Notes: generated from the letters alone by a model not told the origin. Shown: positions 1 to 9,696, numbered from the stretch's first letter. The stretch: DNA of 64,000 bases from Roseateles_E cavernae (GCF_040187885.1 NZ_JBDPLH010000005.1:62001-126000), one strand, 5' to 3'. Numbers and translations are program-made.

Positions 1-94
1 CACCACGGGAGCTGCTGCAGTCATTCAGGCGGCCGCCAGCTGCGTGGCGTCATCAAACAAGGAAGCGCTGATTCTAAGTAGCGATCGCGGTCCG

Positions 95-100
95 GATAAT
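95..100 (+). promoter_or_regulatory. Putative -10 hexamer placing a TSS at the methyltransferase ATG
   Basis: GATAAT ends 7 nt before the ATG at 108. TTCTAA at 72-77 is a weak -35 with a 17-nt spacer. No Shine-Dalgarno lies between. A transcript started at the normal distance would begin at or next to the start codon, so translation may be leaderless. The rest of positions 1-90 shows no gene I can support. Confidence 0.4.
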
Positions 101-107
101 CCGATGC

Positions 108-794
108 ATGAGCGCTCTGCCCCGCATCGCCTGCCCCTTGTGCGGCGGCCTCGATCTGCTGACCCTGCCTGCCGTGCGCGAGCGCGCCTACCGGCAGTGC
201 CCGCGCTGCCGGCTCAGCTTCATGCAGCCGGCCGACCGCCCGAGCCCGAGCGCCGAGAAGCAGGCCTATGACCGGCACCGCAACGAGCCCGGGGACAGCC
301 ACTATCGGGCCTTCCTCGACCGCCTGGCCCTGCCGCTGGCCGAGCGGCTGCGGCCCGGCGATGAGGGTCTGGACTATGGCTGCGGCCCCGGCCCGGCCTT
401 GGCGGCCATGCTTAGCGAGCGCGGCTTCCCCACCGCCGCCTACGACCCCATCTATGCGTCGAACACCGAGTTGCTGCAGCGCCGCTACGACTTCATCACT
501 TGCACCGAGGTGGCCGAGCATTTCCACGACCCGGCGGCCGAGTTCGCACGGCTGGACGCGCTGCTGCGTCCCGGTGGCTGGCTGGGACTGATGACGCAGT
601 GGCGCCAGCCGGAGCGCGACTTCGCGGCCTGGCGCTATGTCCATGACCCGACCCATGTGTGCTTTTACGAGCGCGCCACGCTGGACTGGATCGCCCGGCG
701 CTGGGGCTGGGCACTGCAATGCCCGGCCGCGAACATCGCCTTGTTTCGCAAGCTCCCTAGCCCGAAGGATGCAAGCCGGGGCGCCGCTGCCTAG
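108..794 (+). CDS. Class I SAM-dependent methyltransferase with N-terminal zinc ribbon
   Basis: This 228-residue protein is probably a cytoplasmic methyltransferase. It opens with a zinc-ribbon signature, C9-x2-C12 and C31-x2-C34. The SAM-binding glycine motif DYGCGPG follows at about residues 89-95, and then a TEVAEHFHDP segment typical of motif II. Known relatives methylate small molecules or sugars, but nothing here identifies the substrate. The ATG at 108 has no Shine-Dalgarno and sits just after a GATAAT hexamer. The subtilase gene that follows has its own ribosome binding site 52 bp downstream, so the two need not be functionally linked. Confidence 0.75.
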   Translation: MSALPRIACPLCGGLDLLTLPAVRERAYRQCPRCRLSFMQPADRPSPSAEKQAYDRHRNEPGDSHYRAFLDRLALPLAERLRPGDEGLDYGCGPGPALAAMLSERGFPTAAYDPIYASNTELLQRRYDFITCTEVAEHFHDPAAEFARLDALLRPGGWLGLMTQWRQPERDFAAWRYVHDPTHVCFYERATLDWIARRWGWALQCPAANIALFRKLPSPKDASRGAAA

Positions 795-846
795 AGTCCT
801 TGCCAGCGGCGCCGTCGTGCCGCCCGAGCAGTTCTAGGAGATCCTC

Positions 847-2109
847 ATGGCCACAGCAAGAAAGAGCACCGGTGCCCCTGACGCCACCGCCCGCAAGTCG
901 GTGATCGTCACTTTCAAACCCAAGGACAAGCGCAAGAACAAAAAGGCCGACAAGCTCGAACTGCTGGCCAGCAGCTGCCCGCGCAGTGAAAGCCTCGAGT
1001 TCTTCGACGTCGGCAGCGCCTCGGCCTTCACGATAGGCTCGCCCGGCCTGCCGGGCGGCCTGGACAGCGATCACATGGGCTTCGACATCAATCTGTTCGA
1101 GGCCCCGATCCTGACGCTGACGCTCAGCGATGCCGAGATCAAGGCACTGAAGGGCAACCCCGATGTCGCCGCCGTCGAGACCGATGGCTGGGCCTATGCG
1201 CTGCCGATGGAGACCCTGGTGTTCGAGGGCCAGCCCTCGGTGCAGGCCGAGACCGTGCCGGTGGGTGTCTCGCAGATCAAGGCGCCGCCGGCCTGGGGCT
1301 GCTCGCGCGGGCGCGGCATCAAGGTCGCGGTGCTGGACACCGGCATCGACTGGAACCATCCCGACCTGAAGGCCAATGTCAAAGGCGCGGTCAGCTTCGT
1401 GCCCGGCGAGACCGCGATGGACGGCAACAGCCACGGCACCCATTGCGCCGGCACCATAGGCGCGGCGATCAACGGCGCCGGCGTGGTCGGCGTCGCGCCC
1501 GAGGCCTCGCTGTACGGCGTCAAGGTGCTGGCCAACAACGGCAGCGGCCAGTACAGCTGGATCATTGCCGGCATCAACTGGGCGATCCAGAACAAGATGC
1601 AGATCGTCAGCATGAGCCTGGGCGGCGGCGGTGCACCGGCCGCGCTGGAGGCGATCTGCGACGCCGCCTACAACGCCGGCGTGCTGCTGATCGCGGCGGC
1701 CGGCAATGCCGGCCCGGGCATGGGCACGGTGGGCTACCCCGGCAAGTACAAGCGGGTGATCGCGGTCTCGGCCATCGACAACAGCAATGTGATCGCGTCC
1801 TTCAGCAGCCGCGGCCCCGAGATCGAGATCGCCGCGCCGGGCGTGCAGGTGCTGTCCACCGTGCCGGGCGGCGGCTACGGCCAGAAGAGCGGCACCAGCA
1901 TGGCCTGCCCCCATGTGGCCGGCGCGGCCGCCGTGGTCTGGGGCGCGCACCGCTTCGCGAGCAACACGCAGATCTGGAACCTGCTGGCCAGCACCGCCGA
2001 CGCGCTCGGCCCGCCGGGATGGGACCCGCTGTACGGCTATGGCCGGGTCGATGTGGACCAGGCGGCGCTGGCCATGGTGCCGGCCCCGGCCGTGGCCTTC
2101 AAGCCCTGA
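847..2109 (+). CDS. S8 family serine peptidase (subtilase) with propeptide, no signal peptide
   Basis: This is a 420-residue subtilisin-type protease. The catalytic triad is clear: D164 (AVLDTGID), H196 (NSHGTHCAG) and S351 (GTSMACPHVAG), with oxyanion N287. Residues 18-120 look like an I9-type propeptide, starting SVIVTF and ending in the usual acidic strand DVAAVETDG, with the mature enzyme beginning near residue 135-145. The N-terminus (MATARKSTGAPDA) has no hydrophobic stretch, so no Sec or Tat export signal is visible. That is unusual for a propeptide-bearing subtilase and suggests cytoplasmic activity or non-classical export. A TAGGAG ribosome binding site precedes the ATG. The next gene starts 17 nt after the stop. 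Confidence 0.9.
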   Translation: MATARKSTGAPDATARKSVIVTFKPKDKRKNKKADKLELLASSCPRSESLEFFDVGSASAFTIGSPGLPGGLDSDHMGFDINLFEAPILTLTLSDAEIKALKGNPDVAAVETDGWAYALPMETLVFEGQPSVQAETVPVGVSQIKAPPAWGCSRGRGIKVAVLDTGIDWNHPDLKANVKGAVSFVPGETAMDGNSHGTHCAGTIGAAINGAGVVGVAPEASLYGVKVLANNGSGQYSWIIAGINWAIQNKMQIVSMSLGGGGAPAALEAICDAAYNAGVLLIAAAGNAGPGMGTVGYPGKYKRVIAVSAIDNSNVIASFSSRGPEIEIAAPGVQVLSTVPGGGYGQKSGTSMACPHVAGAAAVVWGAHRFASNTQIWNLLASTADALGPPGWDPLYGYGRVDVDQAALAMVPAPAVAFKP

Positions 2110-2125
2110 GCCTGCGGACCGGCCG

Positions 2126-2917
2126 GTGGAGCTGCGCCTGCTGAGCCTGGTGCCCGACGCGCCGCTGCCGCAGCGCGCGCCGGCCTCGACGCGGCCGGCC
2201 GTGCCACCCGGCTACGGCGTGCAGGAGCAATGCCTGCCGTTCACGGCGGCCTGTGCGCTGGGCCTGCTGGTGCCGGCCCCGTTCGACTTCGGCCTGTGCC
2301 TGCCGGCCGAGCTGCCGGCCGGCGTGCAGGGCTTTCGCGCACCGGGGCCACGCGATGCCGCGACCGAGGATCAGCGGCTGTTCTATGTGCGCGACCGGCC
2401 CAGCAGCCGCTTTCGCGCCAATGCCTACAGCTTTGATCCCCTGCCCTTCGACGACGAGCGCGGCGAACGCGCCGAGCTGCGGCCGGTGCAGCCAGGGCTG
2501 AGCTTCTTCGAGCGCGCCGACCAGGCCGGGCTGTTCAAGCTGCACCTGCCCTGGCTGCTGCGCACGCCGGACGGCATCGACAGCCTCTATGGCCCGCCAC
2601 TGAACCGGCCGGCACCGCTGGCGTTGCTGAGCGGCCTGATCGAGAGCGATTGGTACGCCCACCCGGTCAATCTGGTCGTTCGCCGGCCCGCCACCGGCGC
2701 GCTGCACATCAGCGCCGGCCAGATCATTGCCCAGGTCTTGTTCGTCGCCCGCGACAGCCGTCGCGCCGAAGCACCGGCGCTGCCGGCCGACAGCGCCGCC
2801 GCGCAGACCCTGCGCAACGACTTGCTGCGCTGGTTCGTCACCCACCGCCAGGACCGCAGCGCCTACCGCCGCCTGGTTCGCAGCAAGCAGGGACGGCTCG
2901 ATATCGCCAAAGACTAA
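2126..2917 (+). CDS. DUF6065-like protein of unknown function
   Basis: The reading frame gives 263 residues from a GTG at 2126. An ATG further upstream would lie deep inside the protease gene. The protein has a pattern I associate with DUF6065: an N-terminal strand (ELRLLSLVPDAPL), a QEQCLPFTAA segment, and a central DWYAHPVNLVVRRP motif followed by a C-terminal helix rich in Arg. No catalytic motif is evident. It starts 17 nt after the subtilase stop, so the two are probably co-transcribed. The family assignment is from memory of its sequence character and is uncertain. Its stop overlaps that of the convergent gene. Confidence 0.6.
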   Translation: MELRLLSLVPDAPLPQRAPASTRPAVPPGYGVQEQCLPFTAACALGLLVPAPFDFGLCLPAELPAGVQGFRAPGPRDAATEDQRLFYVRDRPSSRFRANAYSFDPLPFDDERGERAELRPVQPGLSFFERADQAGLFKLHLPWLLRTPDGIDSLYGPPLNRPAPLALLSGLIESDWYAHPVNLVVRRPATGALHISAGQIIAQVLFVARDSRRAEAPALPADSAAAQTLRNDLLRWFVTHRQDRSAYRRLVRSKQGRLDIAKD

Positions 2918-3180
2918 GGCTTGAGCAGCGCGTCCAGCGCCTGCATCTGCCCGTCCAGCTCGATGCGCTCGATATCGTCTCGCTGGGCCAGCGCCAGGGC
3001 CTGGGCCGCGCTCATGCGGCCGGCCGCCATCCGTATCGCCTCGACAGCGGTCTCCACCGTGAACGGCAGCGCCGCCGCCCCCGGCGCCAGCGTCACGAGG
3101 AAGGACAGCGGCTCGACCACGCCCTGCGCGGCCAGCGAGCGCAGGCGGGTGGCCAGATCGGCAGCAAGCTCGGCGGGCAT
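2914..3180 (-). CDS. Small protein resembling a stand-alone subtilase propeptide (I9-like)
   Basis: This 88-residue protein has no signal peptide. The ATG at 3180 has an AAGGGG Shine-Dalgarno at good spacing, while an upstream in-frame TTG does not. Its layout matches the protease propeptide: a strand LSFLVTLAP, then a helix SAAQALALAQ and the closing strand DIERIELDGQMQAL. The protease has EIKALKGNPDVAAVETDG followed by WAYAL in the same place. I infer a separate inhibitor or chaperone of the nearby subtilase. It converges with the DUF6065-like gene, and the two stop codons overlap (2914-2917). The relationship is pattern-based and untested. Confidence 0.6.
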   Translation of the reverse strand: MPAELAADLATRLRSLAAQGVVEPLSFLVTLAPGAAALPFTVETAVEAIRMAAGRMSAAQALALAQRDDIERIELDGQMQALDALLKP

Positions 3181-3223
3181 GGCGGTCCCCTTCAAGGCCA
3201 GGATCGCCCGAGTCTAGTCCTCA

Positions 3224-5818
<2,595 letters not shown>

Positions 5819-5842
5819 GGGATAAAACCTCCGTTGCCCGGC

Positions 5843-5870
5843 AGATGGGACCCAGCGTCCGCTTTTCAAG
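5843..5870 (-). promoter_or_regulatory. Sigma-32 (RpoH) heat-shock promoter of clpB
   Basis: Read on the minus strand, CTTGAAA (5870-5864) is followed after 13 nt by TCCCATCT (5850-5843). This closely matches the RpoH consensus CTTGAAA-N(11-16)-CCCCATNT. It lies 25 nt upstream of the clpB ATG and downstream of crcB, so clpB can be induced independently of crcB. Confidence 0.85.
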
Positions 5871-5891
5871 GCGCGGCGGCCTTGCGCCAGA

Positions 5892-6263
5892 TCAAGTCCG
5901 CAGCAGCGCCTGCATCAGTTTCAGACCCAGCGCCGCCGCGCCCAGCGAGCCCAGCACATGGACCGCCGTGTGTGCCAGCGCCAGGCCGAACGCGCCGCGC
6001 TGCAGCAGGGCCAGCGACTCGCCCGAAAAGGCCGAGAAGGTGGTCAGCCCGCCCAGAAATCCGGTCACCAGCAGCAGCTTCAGCAGCTCATCGGGCTGGC
6101 GGCCGAACCATTCCAGCGCCATGCCAATCAGCAGCCCGCCAACCAGATTAACCAGCAAGGTGCCCAGTGGAAAGCCCTGCCAGCTGGCGTTGAGCCAGAG
6201 CCCGGCGCGCCAGCGCGCCAATGCCCCCAGCGCCGCCCCCAAGGCCACGGCCAGGGCACTCAT
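5892..6263 (-). CDS. crcB: Fluoride ion channel CrcB
   Basis: This 123-residue inner-membrane protein has four hydrophobic segments. It carries the Fluc/CrcB hallmarks: LVNLVGGLLIG in TM2 and GFLGGLTTFSAFSGES at the TM3 break, where the TTFS phenylalanine and serine line the fluoride path. It exports fluoride as a dual-topology dimer. The ATG at 6263 follows a GGAGGG-type ribosome binding site. An upstream in-frame extension lacks membrane character. It lies 73 bp downstream of moaE on the same strand. I see no crcB-type fluoride riboswitch in that gap. Confidence 0.92.
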   Translation of the reverse strand: MSALAVALGAALGALARWRAGLWLNASWQGFPLGTLLVNLVGGLLIGMALEWFGRQPDELLKLLLVTGFLGGLTTFSAFSGESLALLQRGAFGLALAHTAVHVLGSLGAAALGLKLMQALLRT

Positions 6264-6336
6264 TGATGCACCCTCCGGCCTCCGGCCTGTCCCGCCAAGC
6301 GGGAGCGAGCTTGCTCGGGGCGGCCCGTCGCGGCGC
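6264..6336. repeat. Small palindromes between moaE and crcB
   Basis: The 73-bp gap holds two short inverted repeats, CCCGC-ttg-GCGGG and CGAGC-aa-GCTCG. No T-run follows on either strand, so they are not obvious intrinsic terminators. They could be mRNA-processing or REP-like elements. Confidence 0.3.
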
Positions 6337-6825
6337 TCATGCCGCGTTCCCGGCCTCGATGCCCCAGCGCTGCAAGGCCGCATCGTCCGCCACCCGCGCG
6401 TCCACCCAGTAGGCGCCCTCGGGCGTGTGCTCCTTCTTCCAGAACGGTGCCTGGGTCTTCAGATAGTCCATCAGGAATTCGCAGGCCTGAAAGGCCTGGC
6501 CGCGATGCGCCGAAGCCACCAGCACCAGCACGATCTGCTCGCGCGCCGCCAGCGCACCGACGCGGTGAATCACCCGGGCGGCCCGGATATCAAAGCGCCG
6601 CTGGGTCTCGTCGATCATCGCCTCGATCGCCGCCTCGGTCATGCCGGGGTAATGCTCCAGCTCCATCAGGCGCACGCTCTGGCCATGACTGGCATCCCGG
6701 ACGGTGCCGACAAAGCTGACCACCGCGCCGATGCCCCCATCGGCAGCGCGCAAGGCCAGGGTCTCGGCCGAGAGGTCGAAATCGGCGGTCTGGATGCTGA
6801 CGCGGGGCGGGTTCGGGCTGCTCAT
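6337..6825 (-). CDS. moaE: Molybdopterin synthase catalytic subunit MoaE
   Basis: MoaE inserts sulfur from MoaD thiocarboxylate into precursor Z (cPMP) to form molybdopterin. The 162-residue protein has the family core GAVVSFVGTVRD, the histidine-rich LEHYPGMTEAAI segment, the HRVGAL motif, and the C-terminal catalytic region around FWKKEHTPEGAYWVDAR with its conserved lysines. It is of normal length. The ATG at 6825 has no Shine-Dalgarno and sits 6 nt after CACAAT. MoaD and the rest of the pathway are not in this window. Its start faces the divergent GGDEF gene. Confidence 0.95.
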   Translation of the reverse strand: MSSPNPPRVSIQTADFDLSAETLALRAADGGIGAVVSFVGTVRDASHGQSVRLMELEHYPGMTEAAIEAMIDETQRRFDIRAARVIHRVGALAAREQIVLVLVASAHRGQAFQACEFLMDYLKTQAPFWKKEHTPEGAYWVDARVADDAALQRWGIEAGNAA

Positions 6826-6831
6826 GGACAG

Positions 6832-6837
6832 ATTGTG
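6832..6837 (-). promoter_or_regulatory. Putative -10 hexamer abutting moaE ATG
   Basis: CACAAT on the minus strand ends 6 nt before the moaE ATG. There is no Shine-Dalgarno between them, so the transcript may be leaderless. Confidence 0.35.
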
Positions 6838-6924
6838 GCATCCATGCCGACCCGCCAGCGCGGGCGACAGGCGCACAGCGCGCGCGCGATCTCAGGGCCA
6901 ACACCGGGGCCCGCCACGCCTGCA

Positions 6925-6952
6925 ACTTGTTACATTTGTACCCAATACAAGT
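6925..6952. promoter_or_regulatory. Nested inverted repeats upstream of the GGDEF gene
   Basis: ACTTGT (6925-6930) and ACAAGT (6947-6952) are perfect inverted arms. Inside them, TTGTA (6936-6940) and TACAA (6946-6950) form a second, tighter palindrome. This AT-rich patch in a GC-rich intergenic region between divergent genes is a candidate operator for the GGDEF gene, moaE, or both. Confidence 0.35.
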
Positions 6953-6969
6953 GACAGGCATTCAGAACA

Positions 6970-8538
6970 ATGAACAGCGAAGGGAGCGGGCGGGAGGCCT
7001 GCGACACAGGCATGACACAGGAGCTGCGCTCGCCATCCTGGCTGGCCACGCTGTCCAGCGACGAGGTGCCGCCGGACACCCAGGCGCTGCTGCATGAGGG
7101 GCGCCAGCTGATCATCGTCGCCGCCTACCGCCAGGCCTATGCCTTGTTCATGCGCGCCAGCCAGCAGGCGCATGAGGCCGGCCATCTGGCCAGCGAGGCC
7201 CAGGCCCTGGCCCTGCTCTCCTATGCGGCGGGCAATCTGGGCCATAACGAGGAGGCCATCGAGACCGCGATGCTGGCCACCCAGCTGGCCGACGCCGGCC
7301 AGGCCCCGCTGGTCAGCCTGATGGTGCTGAACTACCTGGGCGTGGCGCTGCTGTGGAACGGCAGCCATGACGGCGCCGAGGCGGTGCTGACCCAGGCCTA
7401 TGACGATGCGCTGCGCCACGGCCGGCCCGGCGTGGTCTGGCAGCCGCATGTGAACCGCTGTCTCAACGAGGCCTACCGCGCCGTCACGCTGCGCCAGCTG
7501 GAGCGACAGCGACCCGATGCCGGCCGGCTGCGCCGCCTGCTCGACGATTTCGATGCCGGCGCCGAGGCCCTGGGCACGGCCGGCGCACCGGCCTCGCTGA
7601 TGCAGCAAGGCGTGCTGCAGTGGCTGCGCGCGCTGGCCGAGGGCTGGCAGCATGGCGCGGCGGCGGCCGAGCCGCTGGTGCAGGCCAGCGAGGCGCTGGC
7701 CGCGCGCATGCCCGAGGCGCGTCTGCTGCAGGCCATGCAGCCCTGGCTGCGCTGCGAGATGGCCCTGCTCAGCGATGCGGCGCCCGCGGCGCTGCAGGCG
7801 GCGCAGCGCATGCATGCCTCCTGCGTGCGCATCGAGCACCAGCCCTTGCAGCGCATCGCGCTGCTGCTGAGCAGCGAGCTGCATGAGCGGCAGGGCCAGG
7901 CCGGCGAGGCGCTGGCCTGTTTGCGCCTGCTGCAGCGCGGCGAACACCAGATCCGCCAGGTCAGCATGCACCACCGCCGCAGCGTGGCGGCCCTGCACTT
8001 CGAGTTGCGCCAGCACAAGCGGGAGGTGCAGCATCTAAAGAGCAATGCGCTGCAGCTGCAGCGCCTGTCGATGGAAGACGCGCTGACCGGCCTGCTGAAC
8101 CGGCGCGGCATGGAGCTGCTGCTGGCCGAGGCGCTGGCCGGACGGCCCGAGGACGGCAGCGCACTGTATCTGTCGGTGGTCGATGTGGACCGCTTCAAGT
8201 CGGTCAACGACCGCTACTCCCATCAGGTCGGCGACCAGGTGCTGCGCGTGCTGGCCGAGCTGTTCCAGCAGTCGCTGCGCGGCCAGGACCTGGCCGCGCG
8301 CTGGGGCGGCGACGAGTTCGTGCTGGCCTTCTGGGCCCCGGACGACGAGCAGGCGGCCGCCGTCGGCGAGCGTCTCAAGCGCGCCGTGGCCGCCTATCCC
8401 TGGGGCATGCTGGCCACCGGCCTGTGTGTCAGCATCAGCCTGGGCCTGACCCGCTCGCGCGGCGACGACAGCCTGGACAGCCTGCTGCTGCGCAGCGATC
8501 TCGGCATGTATGCCGAAAAACGCCAGCAGCCCGCTTGA
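6970..8538 (+). CDS. GGDEF-domain diguanylate cyclase with TPR-like N-terminal region
   Basis: The 522-residue protein probably makes cyclic di-GMP from two GTP. Roughly residues 30-360 are helical repeats rich in Ala/Leu, resembling TPRs, with no transmembrane segment, so the enzyme looks soluble. The C-terminal GGDEF domain follows a short coiled stretch and begins near MEDALTGLLNRRGMELLL. The active-site GGDEF is at residues 446-450. An intact I-site, R437-G-Q-D440, lies five residues before it, implying product inhibition. The start is uncertain: the ATG at 6970 has no Shine-Dalgarno, and an ATG at 7012 is an alternative. Confidence 0.88.
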   Translation: MNSEGSGREACDTGMTQELRSPSWLATLSSDEVPPDTQALLHEGRQLIIVAAYRQAYALFMRASQQAHEAGHLASEAQALALLSYAAGNLGHNEEAIETAMLATQLADAGQAPLVSLMVLNYLGVALLWNGSHDGAEAVLTQAYDDALRHGRPGVVWQPHVNRCLNEAYRAVTLRQLERQRPDAGRLRRLLDDFDAGAEALGTAGAPASLMQQGVLQWLRALAEGWQHGAAAAEPLVQASEALAARMPEARLLQAMQPWLRCEMALLSDAAPAALQAAQRMHASCVRIEHQPLQRIALLLSSELHERQGQAGEALACLRLLQRGEHQIRQVSMHHRRSVAALHFELRQHKREVQHLKSNALQLQRLSMEDALTGLLNRRGMELLLAEALAGRPEDGSALYLSVVDVDRFKSVNDRYSHQVGDQVLRVLAELFQQSLRGQDLAARWGGDEFVLAFWAPDDEQAAAVGERLKRAVAAYPWGMLATGLCVSISLGLTRSRGDDSLDSLLLRSDLGMYAEKRQQPA

Positions 8539-8564
8539 GCCCCGGCACCGGCCCTGGTTATAGT
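8535..8564 (+). promoter_or_regulatory. Putative sigma-70 promoter for the dapA-family leader
   Basis: TTGAGC (8535-8540) and TATAGT (8559-8564) are separated by 18 nt. The -35 overlaps the stop codon of the GGDEF gene. The predicted transcription start falls at 8571-8572, exactly on the ATG of a short lysine-rich ORF. Confidence 0.5.
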
Positions 8565-8570
8565 CGCGGC

Positions 8571-8672
8571 ATGCTGCAGCGCCACACCCCGACTCACGCC
8601 CCAGCCCAGGGCTTGGGCGGTGCCGCGCCCGCAGGTTTGAAGAAAAGCAAGAAAAAGCAGTCGCTCATCTGA
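8571..8672 (+). CDS. Putative lysine-rich leader peptide upstream of the dapA-family gene
   Basis: This is a 33-codon ORF. It has no Shine-Dalgarno, but a TATAGT hexamer ends 6 nt before its ATG, so it could be translated from a leaderless transcript. Codons 24-29 read Lys-Lys-Ser-Lys-Lys-Lys (8640-8657), which is five lysine codons in six, shortly before the TGA at 8670-8672. Its last codons form the 5' arm of a hairpin. The next gene encodes a DHDPS-family enzyme, the committed step of lysine synthesis. The arrangement resembles amino-acid attenuator leader peptides. Expression is not demonstrated. Confidence 0.45.
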   Translation: MLQRHTPTHAPAQGLGGAAPAGLKKSKKKQSLI

Positions 8673-8709
8673 CCGGCACTGCTGCCGCGCTCAGATGAGC
8701 GGCGGCAGC
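8663..8709 (+). promoter_or_regulatory. Mutually exclusive hairpins in the dapA-family leader
   Basis: Hairpin 1 pairs GCTCATCTGA (8663-8672) with TCAGATGAGC (8691-8700), a perfect 10-bp stem. Hairpin 2 pairs GCTGCCGC (8681-8688) with GCGGCAGC (8702-8709), a perfect 8-bp stem that needs the loop and 3' flank of hairpin 1. Only one can form at a time. A ribosome paused on the Lys codons would cover the 5' arm of hairpin 1. No T-run follows, so neither is a standard terminator. Confidence 0.5.
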
Positions 8710-8750
8710 CCTGGCATCGCCACGGTCCGGTCCCGCTCGTCTTGGCACGG

Positions 8751-8772
8751 CCTCCCAGGTCAATACTGGAGG
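8751..8772 (+). promoter_or_regulatory. Hairpin sequestering the dapA-family Shine-Dalgarno
   Basis: CCTCCCAG (8751-8758) can pair with CTGGAGG (8766-8772) across a 7-nt loop with one bulged C. The 3' arm is the ribosome binding site of the GTG at 8779. This could be the output switch of the leader upstream. Confidence 0.45.
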
Positions 8773-8778
8773 ACCATC

Positions 8779-9696
8779 GTGTCTGACAACAACTACAGCG
8801 GTCTGTGGATTCCCCTGGTGACCCCCTTCCACCACGATGCGGTCGATCACGCCGCCTTGTCGCAGCTGGTGCTGCATCTCAAGGCGCAGGGGGTCAATGG
8901 CTTCGTCGCCTGCGGCAGCACCGGCGAGGCGGCCCTGCTCGATGAGCATGAGCAGGATGCGGTGCTGGAGACGGTCTGCGAGGCGGCCGGCGGCACGCCG
9001 GTGATGATGGGCGTCTCGGGCCCGCGCCCCGGCCAGGTGGCCGCGCGCATGCTGGCGATCGCCAAGCGCTTTCCGGTCTGTGCCTTCCTGCTGCCGGCGC
9101 CCAGCTATATCCGGCCCAGCCAGCAGGGGCTGCTGAACTTTTTCGGCGGCATCGCCGATGTCGCGCCGGCGCCGCTGGTGCTCTACGACATTCCCTACCG
9201 CACCGGTGTCAAGATCGAACTGCCCACGCTGTTGACCCTGGCCGCGCATCCGAACATCGAGGCGCTGAAGGATTGCGGTGGCTCGCTGCAAGCCACCCAG
9301 GCGCTGATCGCCGATGGCCGCCTGGCCGTGCTGGCCGGTGAGGACCACAACATCTTCCCGACCCTGGCCCTGGGCGGCGCCGGCGCGATCGCGGCCAGCG
9401 CGCATCTGCACACCGCCCATTTCGTGCGCCTGGTGCAGGCCCTGCGCGATGAGCAGACCGAGACCGCCCGACAGCTGTGGCAGGCGCTGACCCGGCTGAT
9501 CAACCTCAGCTTCGCCGAGAGCAATCCGGCACCGATCAAGTCCGCGCTGGCACGGCTGGGCCGGCTGCACAACGAGCTGCGCGCGCCGCTGCACCAGGCC
9601 ACACCCGAACTTGAGCAGCGTCTGTGGGACGCCTATCGGCAGGCCGGGGAGCAGTTGCAGCCCGGGGCCTTCACGCCGGCCGTGCCAGCAGGCTGA
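8779..9696 (+). CDS. dapA: 4-hydroxy-tetrahydrodipicolinate synthase family protein (DapA-like)
   Basis: This 305-residue class I aldolase-type TIM barrel would condense pyruvate with aspartate semialdehyde at the first committed step of lysine and diaminopimelate synthesis. Visible active-site features are GSTGE (46-50) and Y136 with R141 in YDIPYRTG. K164 in EALKDCGG is the Schiff-base lysine. The GTG at 8779 is preceded by TGGAGGA at 5-6 nt. An upstream in-frame extension is poor in conserved features. Related NAL-family aldolases share this fold, so the exact substrate is inferred. A lysine-rich leader ORF upstream favours a lysine role. The 3' end overlaps the convergent YceI gene by 26 bp. 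Confidence 0.8.
   Translation: MSDNNYSGLWIPLVTPFHHDAVDHAALSQLVLHLKAQGVNGFVACGSTGEAALLDEHEQDAVLETVCEAAGGTPVMMGVSGPRPGQVAARMLAIAKRFPVCAFLLPAPSYIRPSQQGLLNFFGGIADVAPAPLVLYDIPYRTGVKIELPTLLTLAAHPNIEALKDCGGSLQATQALIADGRLAVLAGEDHNIFPTLALGGAGAIAASAHLHTAHFVRLVQALRDEQTETARQLWQALTRLINLSFAESNPAPIKSALARLGRLHNELRAPLHQATPELEQRLWDAYRQAGEQLQPGAFTPAVPAG

Noticed and set aside
6264..6336. Fluoride riboswitch before crcB
   Set aside because: The gap is only 73 bp and lacks the conserved fluoride-aptamer segments. It shows only short palindromes.
8663..8709. Standard intrinsic terminator in the dapA-family leader
   Set aside because: The stems are strong but no T-run follows either one, so rho-independent termination is not supported.
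8539..8778. Lysine riboswitch (L box) before the dapA-family gene
   Set aside because: The region is too short and lacks L-box conserved segments. The mini-ORF and hairpins explain it better.
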